A stretch of DNA of 64,000 nt from Clitoria ternatea (GCA_037962975.1 CM075674.1:84522501-84586500); one strand, 5' to 3'; counted from the first letter of the stretch, positions 1-12,725 are shown. The notes: a model not told the origin generated them from the letters alone. Numbers and translations: made by a program.

Positions 1-943
1 ATATTATCCCATCAAAACTCATTCTCATGTATATATAATCATTCCACTATCAATAACTCACAATGTTCTCATCGATTTCCCAAAGCCCCAAAATCCTAAT
101 TTCTAGGGTTTTCATCAAAATCCACCATCATCAACTCCACCATTTATATGCATCATTTCAAATATCCATAGGCTAACAACACTATATTCTAATCATTATC
201 AACAACAACAATGAACCCCAAGCATTATCCAACCTAGGGTTTTAGTTCTACATACCTCCATTCATCAAAACAACATCTAACCTCCCATTACAATACCTCC
301 ATAACTCAAAAACCACAACCAAAAGCCACGGGTGTTCAAAAATCATACCTCTTTCAAGGGCACCAATGTAAACACGAAAATGAAAGAAGGAGAAGAGAAG
401 GTGAGCTTCAAACAACCAAGTTTCCTTCTTGCCCAATGGAGAAAATGAAATAGAGGGGGAGGAAGAGCACACCATCCTTTGGGTTTTGAGAAGAAGAAGA
501 TAATGAAGAGGAGAGAAATATGAATGGAGAAAAAAAGTGTCTTTGGCAAGGGAGAAGAGAGGGCAACGTGAAAATGAGGAGGAGAAAGAAGAGTTTTATG
601 TTTTATTTTTAACCCTCATTAGTAATTTCTCTGTTTTATAATAAACAGGATCTCAGTTCGGGTTCAATACATTATCCAAAAATTATTCCGAAGATATATT
701 CGGATTCCCAATAATATTCTTAATAGCCCTGACCAACGGCATCTCAATCGGAGATACTTGGTTCGATACCCATATTTTAACCGGGTATACTTTTAACTCC
801 TTAAATCTCAATAAATTGTAAATATCCATAATAAATCCCAATTTAATTATTCCAATATTTTTGGGACACTCATTAACCCATGCATAATTATTTAATATTT
901 ATTCCTCATATTTAATCATTTTTATAAAATTCAAGATGTTACA
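1..943 (-). mobile_element. Truncated LTR of a gypsy-type retrotransposon, reverse orientation
   Basis: Read on the minus strand the segment starts at 943 with TGTAACATCTTG, the kind of end (TGTAACATC) seen on many plant Ty3/gypsy LTRs and again at 36332 in this window. Immediately to its right a LINE reverse transcriptase frame begins, so 943/944 is a sharp junction. The rest is AT-rich with a pyrimidine-rich leader-like stretch on the minus strand near 420-600, and no coding domain. The other end lies outside the window, so target duplication and solo-LTR status cannot be tested. Short ORFs here are low-complexity. Confidence 0.5.
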
Positions 944-954
944 ATATATCTTTA

Positions 955-2111
955 GAAGCTAATCATACCCTAATCTCCTTGGTGCCTAAGGTTCCTAATC
1001 CTGAGAAAGTTTCTCAATTTCGTCCCATAAGTTGCTGTAATTTTATCCCAAAGATTGTGTCCAAGATTATTCAACTTAGAATTAAACCCTTTCTTCCCAA
1101 TTTGATTTCCCCCTATCAATCAGCCTTTATTAAAAGGAGACAGATCTAGGACAATATTGTTATTGGTCAAGAGATATTCCATTCTCTTATGGGAAGTAGT
1201 TCTTTTTCAAAGAATCATATGGCTATCAAGCTTGATATAAGTAAGGCATATGACAGGCTTAGTTGGGATTTCTTACATCAAGTCTTGAATGCATATGGTT
1301 TTAACACCTAATGGGTCTCTCTAGTCATGTCTATTCTATTACCTATAGTATTAATTTAAATGGGTCCGGAAGTTCTCCTTTCAAGCCCTAGAGAGGTCTT
1401 CAACAAGGAGGCCCTCTATCCCCTTATCTTTTTATATTGGCAGCCGATGCTTTATCCTCCCTTCTCTCCAGAGCAAGGGAGGAAGGGTCTATATCTGGTA
1501 TGCGTCTCTCCCTTTATTGTCCTTTACTAACTCATTTGTTATATGCAGATGACTCTATCATTTTGGTAAGGGCCTCTGAAGCTGAAGCTTATTCTATTTT
1601 AAAGATCCTAAGTATTTATTCTAATGCTTCAAGGTAAATGATCAATATGGCAAAATCTAGAATTGTTTTTGGCAGTAAGGTTCCTATCTCAGTTAGAACT
1701 CACATATCTGCTATTTTAAAAATGGAACAACGGATTGATTATGGTTCATATTTGGGTCTACCTAGTGAGTGGGAGGCTTCCAAAGTTATTATGCTAAATT
1801 GGGTCAAGCAAAAGATCCTAGCTAAGGTGGAAGGGTGGAAGGCTAATTTCCTAAACCAGGCTGGAAAGGAAACTTTAATTAAATTTGTCCTATAAGCTAT
1901 TTCATCCTATTCAATGTCTTTGGTTAGGTTTCCTAAAAAACTTCAAAGAATCAATTTAATCATTGCTAAATTTTGGTGGCCAAAGGATAGGGGTAAGAAA
2001 GGTGTGCAATGGAAAAAATGGAGCTCTATGATAACTAGCAAGTTTTCTAGTGGTTTCAGCTTTAAGGATATGGAGCAACTAAATATAGCTTACTTAACTA
2101 AGCAAGCATAG
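955..2111 (+). pseudogene. LINE reverse transcriptase, broken
   Basis: Translation across frames gives the classic LINE reverse transcriptase series: a VPKVPNPEKVSQFRPIS block near 980-1030, QSAFIKRRQ near 1120-1140, KLDISKAYDRLSWDF near 1230-1270, a QGGPLSPYLF-like block near 1410-1430, and the catalytic YADD box (LLYADDSIIL) near 1540-1565. The GLPSEWEASK-like thumb motif follows near 1755. The first aspartate of the palm (LDISKAYD) and both aspartates of YADD are intact. Stops and frameshifts interrupt the frame, including ones near 1147, 1310 and 1636, so no active enzyme is made. In the living family this protein copies element RNA into DNA at a nicked target. Confidence 0.9.
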
Positions 2112-2499
2112 AGAGTTTAGAAGAACCAAGAGGCTCTTTGGGTCCAAGTTTTGAAGGCAAGTATTTCCCAGATTCATCCTTCATGTTTTATCCCAGGAAA
2201 TCTAATTACTCCTGGTTATAGAACAACATCCTTCAAGGAAGAGATATGCTTTTTAAGCTTGCTCAATGGGTGAAAGGTGATGGTAAGCAAATTTTAGTGT
2301 TTCAGCATAAATGGTTGTGGAATGCTAAAAAATGTTTTCCACGCCTAAGGAATCAGGCTAATCCTGACATGTATCTTTCTTCTCTTATAAATCAAGCATA
2401 TCACTCTTAGGACTGTGGTAAAATTTGTCAGGCACAAGATTTCTAGTTACTTTTTTTTATAGACCTCGATCAGGATTACTAGTAGAGATGATGATTTAA

Positions 2500-2815
2500 T
2501 TTGGCCGTATACTAAAGATGGGGTGTACTCTATAAAATCTGGATATATAGCTATCAAAAATCACATTAATTCTCCACATCTTGTGCCTTCATCTTCCTTC
2601 CAACTGAGGATGGAGTTCTAGGAGACTATTTGGAATGTTAAGGTCCCTAAGAAGATCCAGACTTTCATCTGGAAGGTGTGTCATAATCTGGTTCCTGTTA
2701 GGGAGAGATTGGCCAAAAAGAGAGTCATTGAAGATTTTATTTGTCCTATTTGTCATAACGGAGAGGAGACCCTAGAGCATGCGTTGCTCCTGTGTAACTG
2801 GACCATGCCAGTATG
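2500..2815 (+). pseudogene. LINE zf-RVT zinc-binding domain, broken
   Basis: The segment translates to a block typical of the domain after reverse transcriptase in plant LINEs: W-x-VKVPKKIQTFIWKV, then RLAKKR, then CPIC followed by EHALLLC. The two cysteines of CPIC plus the histidine and cysteine of EHALLLC would bind zinc. At least one in-frame stop (near 2618) precedes the conserved part. It lies between the reverse transcriptase and RNase H parts in the expected order. Function in the family is inferred to be nucleic-acid binding. Confidence 0.8.
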
Positions 2816-3117
2816 ATTTGGAGCCAACATTCAATGTCAGCCAAACAGAGAAAATATTTCCTCTGTTGGAAAATGGTTAGTTTCTAAATTTGAGTTGTTT
2901 AGCACAAGGAAGGAAGATTTTAATATCTTAGTCTCTAAATTATTTTATACATTGTGGCACATATGGCTTAACAAAAACAAATTTATTTTTAAAAGCCAAC
3001 AACTAAATCCAGTCTATGTAACAAACAATACATCAGGCAGTTAGTGAATTTTACTCATCCCTTAATAGAAGTCTGAATCAGGCTCAACAAAAAAATTTGC
3101 CAATTCAAAAGGATCTT

Positions 3118-3606
3118 CCATATTGGAGACCTCCCCCTCCAGGAAAGTTAAAGACAAACATTGATACCGCTTGGAAAAGCTCCACCTAGAAAGCTTCTAC
3201 ATGGATTATTGTAAGAGATCATGCAGGTGATATCGTGTATGGTCAAACATCTCTGGTATGGGCCTCATCTGTGATCCAAGCTGAAGCATGGGCTTTAAGA
3301 GAAGCTATGATTTTGGCTCTTAACCTGGAATGGACAGATATTTTGGTGGAATCAGATGATTTGAACCTAATTAGAGCATGCATTGGAGAGGGCAAGTACA
3401 AGGAAATTGAAACGGTTATTCTAGATATTACCTCAGTTCGTGGTTCCTTCATCTCCTGCGGTTTCTTATGGATAGTTGCTCATGAAGTAGCTCGTCTGGC
3501 GGCGTCAAATGTTCTGAGCAGACAATGGTGGTTGTCTCCTCCTCTTAGCCTAGGAAGGATTCTCATCCAGGATAAAAGGTGTATTCCTCCGGGCACATGC
3601 ACGTAG
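3118..3606 (+). pseudogene. LINE RNase H domain (RVT_3 type), mostly open
   Basis: The last 123 codons (from 3235) are open and match plant LINE-type RNase H: QAEAWALREAMILAL (the catalytic glutamate block), ILVESDDLNLI (catalytic aspartate block) and a C-terminal HEVARLAASN block. Upstream, PYWRPPPPGKLKTNIDTAW holds the first catalytic aspartate (NID) but a stop at about 3188 separates it from the rest. The enzyme class degrades the RNA strand of RNA-DNA hybrids. The stop at 3604 matches the usual C-terminal end. The retained open frame probably reflects recent decay or chance, not host use, since the element is truncated. Confidence 0.85.
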
Positions 3607-3845
3607 GTCTCTTAGCATTCTACCTGTTCTAGAATATGTGGCTCCTCCATCTTCACAACTTGTTTGCGATTGCTTATGATGGGGCAACCCCAACTAGGTT
3701 GGGTATTTTGGCTCGGAGTTGTTTTCGCCATGGTTGCGAGCTAGGGCACCTGTGTGTTTTCTTTCCTTTCGCTGTTGCAGTTCTGGTGCTTTTGTCCTTT
3801 GGGCCGCTAGGCCCTTTTCTTGTCCAAAAAAAAGACAAGAAAAGA

Positions 3846-5215
3846 ATTGTCTTCGAGTTTTTTTCATTTAATTGTCCTTAAGTTCATCATTTTACTCTAT
3901 TGTGATGATGAACTTTAAATAAGAAAAATGAATCCAAGAAACTGGACCCAGAAAAATGAGAAAACACATGAGATCATAAAAAAAAATAAAAACTAATTGG
4001 AATCATTTTTTAAATTAAATCTAATTTGTTATTTTGTTAAGTCTTGTCACTTGGTTCCTCTCTACTATGGTCAGCTAGAAATAGAATGTAGCCTTAACCT
4101 ATATTCAAATGGACTTTGAAATGTTAGAAACGCCTAGAGTTGATATAGTGAAGATGAAAAAAATTAATATATATAGTTGAAGCGTATTGCCAAAAAATGT
4201 TAAGCGTTGTTGTTGAGTTGACAAAATTGATCTATTTAAAGTTGTTGTATGAAAGGTTATATAAGAAACTATTAAAATTTGTTTTTCATGTCATAGATTT
4301 TAGATCTTATAATTGATTGAATGAGTATATCTAAATATATCAATTTGTTAATATTATGTATTTACTTTATTGTAAATATCATTTAGCTGCCTTAGACCAT
4401 TTGAATGATATATGATGTTTCATTTAAGGGAGAAAAAGAAGAAACTATTGGGATATATGGAGAAAAGGAAACAACAGCTAAAAAAAAGTTTATTTGGTTT
4501 TATTGTTGAGTTTTCAACACTATGATGATTTGCTTTAGAGTTGGTTTGGTTAAAAGTTATGTAAACGAAGTTGAGAAAATTTGGGTTTTGTAAACGGAGT
4601 TGTGTTTGGTTTAGAGTTTTGCAAACGTTAGTTAGAAAGTAGTGATTGTGTTTGGTTGGTAAAAGATTTAGTAGAATTAGGTTGGGAAAATAATAATTTA
4701 TAGTAAAATTACTATAAAGGGTAATAGTTTTAATATATGTAATGTGTGTGTATATATTAATATTATATGTATAAATTGAAAGTTATATATATTGTAATTA
4801 TACATATTAAAAATAATTAATATATTAAAACTAATAATTTTATTTCATTAGTTTTTATATATTTAATGTGTTTGTATATATATGTTAACGTTATATACAT
4901 AATTTAATATATTAAAATTAATATATCAAATTTACAATTACGCATTGTAACTTAAATGACCGCACCATACGTAAAGTATATAATTATAATGTTTCACCAT
5001 TCGTTATTCGTTGTTATTAACGAGTCACTAATAACTGTTAATGTGTTTCCTACATCTAGTTGAGCTGATTGGTTTCGTCAAAATGCATACTTAATTTAAA
5101 TGGATAAACTATATTAAATTTAATAATTCTAAAACAACATAAACAAATAATTAAACATTACAAAATTAACCTTACATAATTAAATTAAATAACATAATTA
5201 CATAATAAAATACAT
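3846..5215. other. AT-rich intergenic DNA, no gene seen
   Basis: No domain, long ORF or RNA gene is visible. A G/T-rich stretch at about 4530-4680 repeats GTTTGGTT-like words and could be a decayed MITE end, but I find no matching inverted copy or target duplication. Confidence 0.5.
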
Positions 5216-5243
5216 AATTAAATTAAATTAAATTAAATTAAAA
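5216..5243. repeat. AATTA-type microsatellite
   Basis: About five tandem copies of a TTAAA/AATTA pentamer, ending in an A-run. Confidence 0.8.
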
Positions 5244-5280
5244 CAAATTTCATAATTTGCCAAAAAAATTAATCATGTTA

Positions 5281-5518
5281 ATGTTACCATACACCCAACA
5301 GGAAGCCCTCACTCATTCACCACACTCATCACAACCATCCATCACTACCCCTAACCCCACAACAGCCCCTCATACGACAACCATCACCTAAATCCTCCAT
5401 CAACCCTAAACCCCATCAACCCACACCACCACCCCCTTCGACTCCACCACCATCACCATTAGGAAACCCCTCCCACATCAACCGGCACACTCCCACGGCT
5501 ACAAAATCGACACCCACA
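5281..5518. other. C/A-rich low-complexity segment interrupted by a CACTA element
   Basis: A strand-asymmetric run rich in CCATCA, CACC and ACAACC words, almost without G. The same composition resumes at 7407-7480 on the other side of the CACTA element, so the two pieces were one stretch before insertion. No coding signal beyond low-complexity frames. Confidence 0.6.
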
Positions 5519-7406
5519 CACTATGCCAAAAATTAGATACTACAACACTCATATTAAAACATTTATAATAATAAATGGTATAAAAAATGATAATGGGTTA
5601 TTTTATGGCATTTCCACTCTAAAATACTATAATAGAGTAGATGTATTAACAATATTTATATAAAAAAATGCTTTAAAATTTTATTATAATAATTATTTTA
5701 ATAAAATAATAGCGTTTATATAAAAAATGGTATAACAGGTAAGTTTAGTTTTAGCGTTTCCATTTTTTTTAAAGCAAATGCTGTAATAGTTTTTCATGTT
5801 TATAGCATTTCCAAATTTTTTTTACTAAACGCTATGATAGATGCTCGTTATAGCATTTCCGATTTTTTTTTTAACAAACGCTATAATATATGCTTATTTT
5901 TGCGTCCTCACGTCAACTTCACTTTTTTACTTTGTTCAAATTTTTTTTTATCTCTCCACACCCTCACATCTGCTCCCTCTTTAGCTTCCTTTTTCATTTT
6001 CCCATTTTGCATTTTTTCATCTCTTCACGATTTTCACGTCTCTATTGTTGTTGACCGACTTCTGATTTTCACATTTGTCTTTTGTTGTGCAAGGTAAGGC
6101 ATTTTCCTTTGCATCTCTTTTGTTGTGCATTATTTGTTTTACATAAAAAAACAAAATAGTGATAACTATTGTTGTGCATCATTTCACATTTTTCCTTTTC
6201 ATTTTGCATTAGCTATTTGTGGTTTGATGGGTCTTTTGAGCCTTTAAAAAAGTAGAAAATTGAGATCTAGAATAATGGCAGAGGGAGTTATGAGTGAGAT
6301 TTAGTGAAAGAGGATAATGACATATTAAAAGTTTTATGTTTAAAATATCATTAACATTTATTTATCCTAATTTCTATATAACTTTTAGCAAAAAGTTTCT
6401 ATTTTTATTTGTTTTACACAATATTTTGGCAACATTGATTAAAATACTAGAAGCACATGTAACATATTCCTTTTGGCATTCAATAAAACTTCTAATTAGG
6501 ACCAAATAAAAGCTTCATTAACGAATGAAAATCTTGAACCTGTGTATGATTTAAATTAATATAACAATGTTAGATAACTATGGCTATTAGATTTTCTAGT
6601 AACAAATAGCAATAGAGATAATAAGATTAGGAACCTCCTAGCAAGGCTCACGTGTCATCACGGTAACCACAATATATAGGGAAAAAATGTTAAATGCCAT
6701 GGAAACAATTTTTGATAATCATAAGAGAAATAAAAGAAAAGAAAAAGAGGAAAGAGAATAAATAGAAAATGTGATAATAACGTTCCAGATGTGGGTGTGT
6801 CTAGTTGCTTTTCTTTTTCTACAAATGACATGTATGCATATAATATAGTAACCAGTTAGTATACTATATAGATAGAGAATAATTAATGTAAAAGAGCAAA
6901 AGATATTTTGAATGTGTATAATTAATAGAAATTTCAATAAAGAAAAAATATCAAAAAATAAAAAATTTCATAGCATTTATAAAGGCAAGGAAGTGCTATA
7001 AAAAAGTGACTTATAATAAAGTTTGTGACAGCATTTAAAATTAAATGAAAAAATGCTATAAAAAGTATAATGTTATTACAATATTTGGGCATGAAAAATT
7101 AAAATGCTATAGTAAACTAACTCAATAACAACATTTTAAAATGAAACGTTGTAGATAGTATCACCCTATTACCGCGTTTGTGTTATAAAACGCTTTGGAA
7201 AGTATTACCTACGTGTTTTTTGAAACGCTGTAAATGTATATCTTTTACTACATTTCCGCGAACGCCGTCAAACGTTACATCTTTTACTACATTTCCGTGA
7301 ACACTGTCAAACGTTTTCACCTATTTTCATACGCAAAACAATAGCATTTAAAAACGCTGTGAAATACAATACGGAAACATTGTAAAAGACCATTTTTGGC
7401 ATAGTG
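5519..7406. mobile_element. Non-autonomous CACTA (En/Spm) transposon with ACA target duplication
   Basis: The left end reads CACTATGCCAAAAATTAG and the right end is the inverted complement, CACTATGCCAAAAATGG, giving a terminal inverted repeat of about 15 bp. The three bases outside are ACA on both sides (5516-5518 and 7407-7409), the 3-bp duplication expected of CACTA elements. Both subterminal regions are packed with short direct and inverted words such as AACGCTAT and TAGCATTTCC (5740-5880; 6965-7380), as in the transposase-binding regions of this family. At 1,888 bp and without any transposase motif it must rely on a partner; the two transposases at 24668 and 60115 belong to the same superfamily but have not been shown to match it. 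Confidence 0.92.
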
Positions 7407-7409
7407 ACA

Positions 7410-8501
7410 TCACCATCAACAAACCCCCCATCAACCAAACAACACAACAACATCAACAAAACAAAAGCAAAGGCCAAGAAATGTACTTTTTCTCACACAT
7501 TTGTGTCAAGCTTTTGTCTTTCCTTCGATTAGAGCAAAGGTGGTGCCTTTTCTGGTTGGTGATGATCTTTTAAGGTGACAATGGGAGTATTTGGGTTTTT
7601 TCGTCAAACGTCGATGGCTAGAGGGAGGAGAAACCAAGGTACACCACGACGGAGGTTCTGGAGACGATAACAGAGGTATGCAAATGGAACGGAGCCGGCA
7701 CCACCACCCAAACGTGACGCCATTCACACGGACGGGGACAAACGGGGTTCACAACACGGAATGGAGGTACCGATGATGAACCAAACAGACTCTTAGAGGA
7801 AGGACAAAGGTAATGAATCAATCTACTGATAAGGCAAAGGTAGAGCAAATAACGCTCTTTAATTTTATGCACCGTGCCAACATACTAATCCAGTATAAGG
7901 AACGAACCAGCTAATAAGATTTTAGCGAGAAATAATAAAATAAAAAACTATGCTAATTTATTCACAATTTTATTTGATCTTTGTCACGGACACAAATGTG
8001 AAATTAACTGTTAAAGTAATTCGATACTAATATTATTGCAGAGTGACATCTATGAGATTTAAATTTTTAACATTATAAATACAGTCTGAACCGAAGTTAC
8101 TTTGGAGTCATATTGCAACCATATACTGAGGTGTGTCTTCATTCAGATATATAGATCTTCTTATACAGTTATCATAAACAATTTTATGCATTAAATTTGT
8201 ATAATTATTCAATTGAAAAATTGAGGCATCATATCAGGCACTAAAAAAACACAGCTTACTGACAGTTTTTAGGGGGTTACAGAAAATCATTTATACTTTA
8301 AAACTTAGATTTTTTTAGGGTTTGGTTTAGGGTTTACTTTAAAACCACCCTAATGGTGGTTTGGTTAACCGTCACTAAAAACCTGTTTGATCAATTTAAA
8401 GATAGATTATCCGGTCAAAGGAAATTTTGCATTAGTTTTGTACTTCTCTGAACTCACGCCTTTCCATTTTCTCTGGAACTTCCATAGATCAAGGGATTGC
8501 G
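7410..8501. other. Intergenic DNA, no gene seen
   Basis: Starts with the resumed C/A-rich segment (to about 7480), then moderately GC-balanced DNA at 7500-7780 with overlapping short ORFs on both strands and no recognisable domain, then AT-rich DNA. At 8239 a CACTA word begins a G/T-rich 150-bp patch, but no partner end is present. Confidence 0.4.
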
Positions 8502-8522
8502 TGTGTGTATATATATATATAA
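8502..8522. repeat. GT/AT microsatellite
   Basis: Short GTGTGT run passing into a TA run. Confidence 0.75.
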
Positions 8523-10817
8523 TATTGAAGACAAGAAAGAAAATTGTTAATTAATTATCAACATATGTGGCTTCATACGTGAATGAATGCAGGGTGGCAT
8601 ATAATTATTTCTACTTAGAACAATGTGTGCAACACTAGCAACTAATTTTATTAGGATATAAGGGATTAAGATTCTTACTATTTTCCTGCAGTAATGTATA
8701 TTTTTGAGGGCATTCCTTTGTGCATAGGCTAAACCCTTCCATTTTGCTCCCTTTAAATAAGGGGTAGCGTCGTTGATTTCCATAGCATGTAATTGGTTCT
8801 GTCCAACCTAACAGATTAACGTGAAGAGAGGGTATTTTTCTATGTGATCTCCATTGGATTAGAGTGAAAATGAGGTGGTGAGCTCTAAGAGATGCCAAGA
8901 TAGAAAAATTGATGAGAAAAGGAAAAGAAGTTTTCTGATGTAAACAAAATCTGATACAATTTACAAGGCAATACACAGTGGTAGCAACTTCCTAACACAG
9001 TGGTTGCAAGGAAGTAATAGAAAGATTTTTTAGGATGACTCTTCGAGGTAAATATTATAAGTTCTTGTCATAATAGAGAAAAGCAAATGATCATAATTAT
9101 ATATATAATGTTAAATAATATCCAAAGGAGGATGGTTAACATAAAAAATTAAACGGAGATATAGATCCAATAAATATGAAATCGGCATCTCTAACAAATA
9201 ATTCTAATCCAGGATTTTAATTCTCTTACACAAATAAATAAGAATTATTTATAAATAGAAAAGAACTTATAATTCTTTTATGTTTCATCGTCACATGCTC
9301 TCAATAATGAATGTGCCCGTGTTTCTTGCTCTTTTGAATTTTTTTATGTTTATTGGATTCCCCATTGTTTCTTGTTGGGTGCATCGAGTTCAATTAAAGT
9401 TAGGACTTCTATTCTCATGGTCATCATCTTCATTTCATTATTAAAAGTTTAGATGGTTGGGTGTTGTTATTTTCATATTGTGACAATAAAGATGTTGATC
9501 TTGCAAGGGAAGTGATTCTAGTAGAGGATACAAAGCTTTCTCGAGGAGACTCGAATTTACGACTAGTTATCAATGTATGACTGTTATTTTGGATTAACTT
9601 TTTATATATGGACTGCTATCATTATGGACTGGTTTTTTAATCTTTGGGACTCTTATTCTGGACTTAATTTTTGTTTGGCAGCGAACTAATTTCAGTAGGA
9701 GACTCTTGATATGCTATGCTGTTAATATGTTTGTTAATTTGTTGGACATGGCAAAGAGAATTTAGAATACAACCCAAAGTTGTTCCTCTTGAGATGTTGT
9801 TACTTGGGATGTTGCTACCATTACTAACATTACGTAATTGGTTTATTTATCTTCATCATCGAGTTGAACATTGTGATTTTTTTATGATTTGGCTCTGCAA
9901 TATTATCTTTGTGTAGTGGCATAATGGTGCAGTTGCATGCTTGATTACTCCTTAACCATTTATCCTATAAAGTTACCCAAAAAAAACATATTGTTTAATT
10001 GTTTCTACTTATTATTCATTTACTGCTAGTTGAAATAATTTATACCTGATTAGCAATATAATCTGAAGCGTCCTTTTCTTGTCTTTCTTTCCTTTTATCT
10101 TTTAAGTTTTCAGGTGTGATTTTAACCTATCGTGAGCAAAAAGGTACCAACTAAAATGAAAATAGATATTCTGAAATGCTTGGATACACATAATAGGAAA
10201 TGAATATATAAAAATGTAGTATAATTAATCATATTATTTTCTCTTGTAACAGAAAACATTAATGTGGTGGACACAAACATATGTTTGATTTTGGCATGAA
10301 CATAAGAGAATAATAAAGGCTTCAGTTAAATGTGTTAATTAGGGAGTGCCCATTTCGTCCTAATAATGGGAGCTTATAATCTTTTATTTAACGGAGGTTA
10401 AATTAGCCACTAAAACACTGTCGGCAAATTTGCCTGATAAGATTCAACCCCATTTTGTTGCGGTTGGTCAAGTGAAAAACCGCCTGCATAGAACCCGGCA
10501 AACTACTTGGGGTCATCGAAACCACCGCTAATGGAATCCAACAATAGTTTTAGCTACGACTTTAAAATCGCCAATAGTCTTTGTGGCAATTAAAACCCTC
10601 AATAAAGGGGGGAAAACCCAGTAATAAAGTGCCTATTTTTTTCTAATTAATAAATATTAGTTTATTCATTTTTCTTGGAATTATCAATGGTTGATTTGAA
10701 CCTTGACTCTAAACTTTATTTTTCAAAATTCAATTTTCCCCAATTAAGCGAAGTTTTGTAATGTGGAAGGTTCTGTAATTGCATTTCACATTAAAAAAAC
10801 ATAATATTTTTTAAAAT
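8523..10817. other. Intergenic DNA; possible exon-like traces at 9440-9915
   Basis: No domain is recognised. The part at about 9480-9585 reads as an open stretch containing DVDLAREVILVEDTKL and then a stop, and 9680-9760 has TTTCAG followed by a short open stretch. These could be decayed exon ends, but I cannot name a family and intron borders are not convincing. The rest is AT-rich without visible structure. Confidence 0.3.
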
Positions 10818-10822
10818 ATTTT

Positions 10823-11413
10823 TGAACTATTTAGTATGGGATAGTATAACTGATATCAATATCAATGTCCACTTTCCCTTATACATTATGTTGATCCAAT
10901 GAGATTCAGTATTATATCTTTTAATCTAGTAGGGAGTCAGAAATCTTGGTGTCTAATTTGTGGTTATCACACCAGTCTTATTACGTTGATGGGTGAAAGA
11001 TGGTGCCACCTACAAGGACACTTTAATGCTCAAGTCAGTCCGGATACTTAATATTAGAGCTTAGGCGTAAGTTAGACAAAGTAATGTGTCTTGATGGTTC
11101 ATGAACAAGGAGTATTTATAAAGTTGGGTGATAGTTGAATCTTACATAGTGTTGTGTCAGTACGAAACTATAAATCAGGTAAAAATTGACATCTTTACAA
11201 ACATTCTTTACACTCTCTATAAGTTAGTTACCGATATGCCCCTGACAAATCTGTCAGACTCGCTATGACACCAGTCTGCAAGGGCTCCAGTCATAAGATC
11301 AGATTTCTTCTAGATTCGACCGATGTCACGATGTGCTTCGGTGGAGCGTCTTCATACTTGCAGTCAACATTCTGATATCTAGCTACTTGGGCGTGTATAT
11401 AGCCTAGATCATT
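10823..11413 (-). repeat. Left (3') LTR of the small non-autonomous element
   Basis: Shares with the right copy blocks such as CTAGTAGGGAGT, TATCACACC, GCCAC, GGATACTTAATAT and CGGTGGAGCGTCTT in the same order and orientation. The flanking interior (TTGCTTCAATAAG near 11450) recurs beside the related LTR at 22411, supporting that this is the 3' LTR of a minus-strand element. Confidence 0.8.
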
Positions 11414-11536
11414 TGCCTCCCAGCCTATTGAAATGACCTAGGAGTTGCTTCAATAAGCTAAGTCATAACTTGATGACAAAATAGTTAATTACTAGCTAGT
11501 GTTTTTATTAGTTGTCTGATGTGGTCCCCCTATTAG

Positions 11537-11692
11537 TTGATCTTGGCACGTCCTTGACGGTTATAAAAGAGGTCTTTGATCTTAGCACATCCTCGATGGT
11601 TACAAAAGAGATCTTTGATCTTGGCACATCCTCGACGATTACAAAAGAGGTCTTCGATCTTGACACATCATTTGTAGTTACGAAAGACACTT
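11537..11692. repeat. 39-bp tandem repeat, four copies, inside the non-autonomous LTR element
   Basis: Units start at 11537, 11576, 11615 and 11654 with the core TTGATCTTGGCACATCCTCG. The unit length is a multiple of three, so it reads as a 13-residue repeat (such as VFDLGTSSTITKE) on the plus strand and also stays open on the minus strand. No known domain is evident; most likely a spacer minisatellite. Confidence 0.85.
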
Positions 11693-12725
11693 CTAATCTA
11701 GACACGTACAAAACCCAACAATTTTGTTGCTTAAAGCTTCATTTAACTCTTTTTCTTTAAATAGCTTTTCTTATACTTGTGAATTTTTTACTAAGTCATT
11801 CTTAAGCTTTTTCTTTTTGTAAAGCTTTCAAGAACTTTGTCTCGAAAGTTCCTCACATTAATTATTTCGAGAAGATAACATTTCAGAAAGGGCTTTGTTT
11901 TTATATAGGACAATTTGTCTTTATAACAGGCTCCCTCCGCCAAAATGTCTTCGTAATATTTCCTGACCACTACTTTCTCGAAAGTCTTTTGTACATTATC
12001 TCAAAAATTACTTCCTCAAGAAAAACTTTATAATTCATCTTGAACATCACTTTGTTGAAAAGAGATCCAGCAATACTTTCTTGAAAATATAAGTTTCTCA
12101 AAAGATGTCCCGTGACGACTTTTCAATAGACTTTTATGATTTGTCTCAAACGTTTCGAGCAACACTTTTTTTGAAAATAAATATCGGAAAATAATTTTAG
12201 AAAAGGCCTTGAGCAATGCTTTCTCGAGAAAAGATTTCCAGCAATGCTTACTCAAATATATCTTCTTAGAATAGAGGTTTCAAGATGACTTCTCAAAAAG
12301 GATTTTATAATTCGTTTCTAAGATCCCTTTCATGAAATAGGTTTCGCATATCACCTTATCGAAAAGACCCTAACAATACATTTCTTGAAAAGATGACTGG
12401 AGCAATATTTTCTCAAAAAGAAGTTTCAGGGAGTGTTTTCTCAAATATATATATTTCGAAATATATCTTGCGATGAATTCTCGAAAAACTTTTCTGATTT
12501 ATCATCTCAAGCTTTTTCATGGAAGTATGTTTCGAGAAAGTCTTAGCTCGATATGTTTTAACCTTAAAAGATGATGAGACTTTTATATATCTATGAAATA
12601 CATCTTTCGAGAATTTGAGATTTTTTGAATTATTATCTCTAAAAATATAACTTCGAGATTTATGGTCTAACAACCGGTTAGATTCACAAGCATTTCCTTC
12701 TGACCACCACGACCTACACAATGGA

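Larger units (their letters stand above)
944..3845 (+). mobile_element. LINE (non-LTR retrotransposon), 5'-truncated and decayed
   Basis: A plant L1-type LINE on the plus strand. In order it keeps the reverse transcriptase core, the zinc-finger-like domain that follows it (zf-RVT), a C-terminal RNase H domain, and a 3' UTR ending in a short A-rich tail (AAAAAAAAGACAAGAAAAG) near 3827-3845. The endonuclease and ORF1 that should lie upstream are missing; the left edge abuts the LTR that ends at 943. Many in-frame stops and frameshifts show it is dead. Lack of LTRs and the A-rich 3' tail fit target-primed reverse transcription. No target-site duplication can be checked because the 5' end is gone. 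Confidence 0.9.

Noticed and set aside
5834..6097. 87-codon ORF in the CACTA element
   Set aside because: Phe/Leu/Ser-rich translation of T-rich subterminal DNA; no transposase similarity.
10404..10622. Possible CACTA-type ends (CACTAAAACACTG and CAGTAATAAAGTG)
   Set aside because: Only about 9 of 13 positions pair and no 3-bp duplication is seen.
11512..11760. 82-codon ORF with 13-residue repeats and an opposite-strand partner
   Set aside because: By-product of a 39-bp tandem repeat; both strands open is expected from such a repeat.
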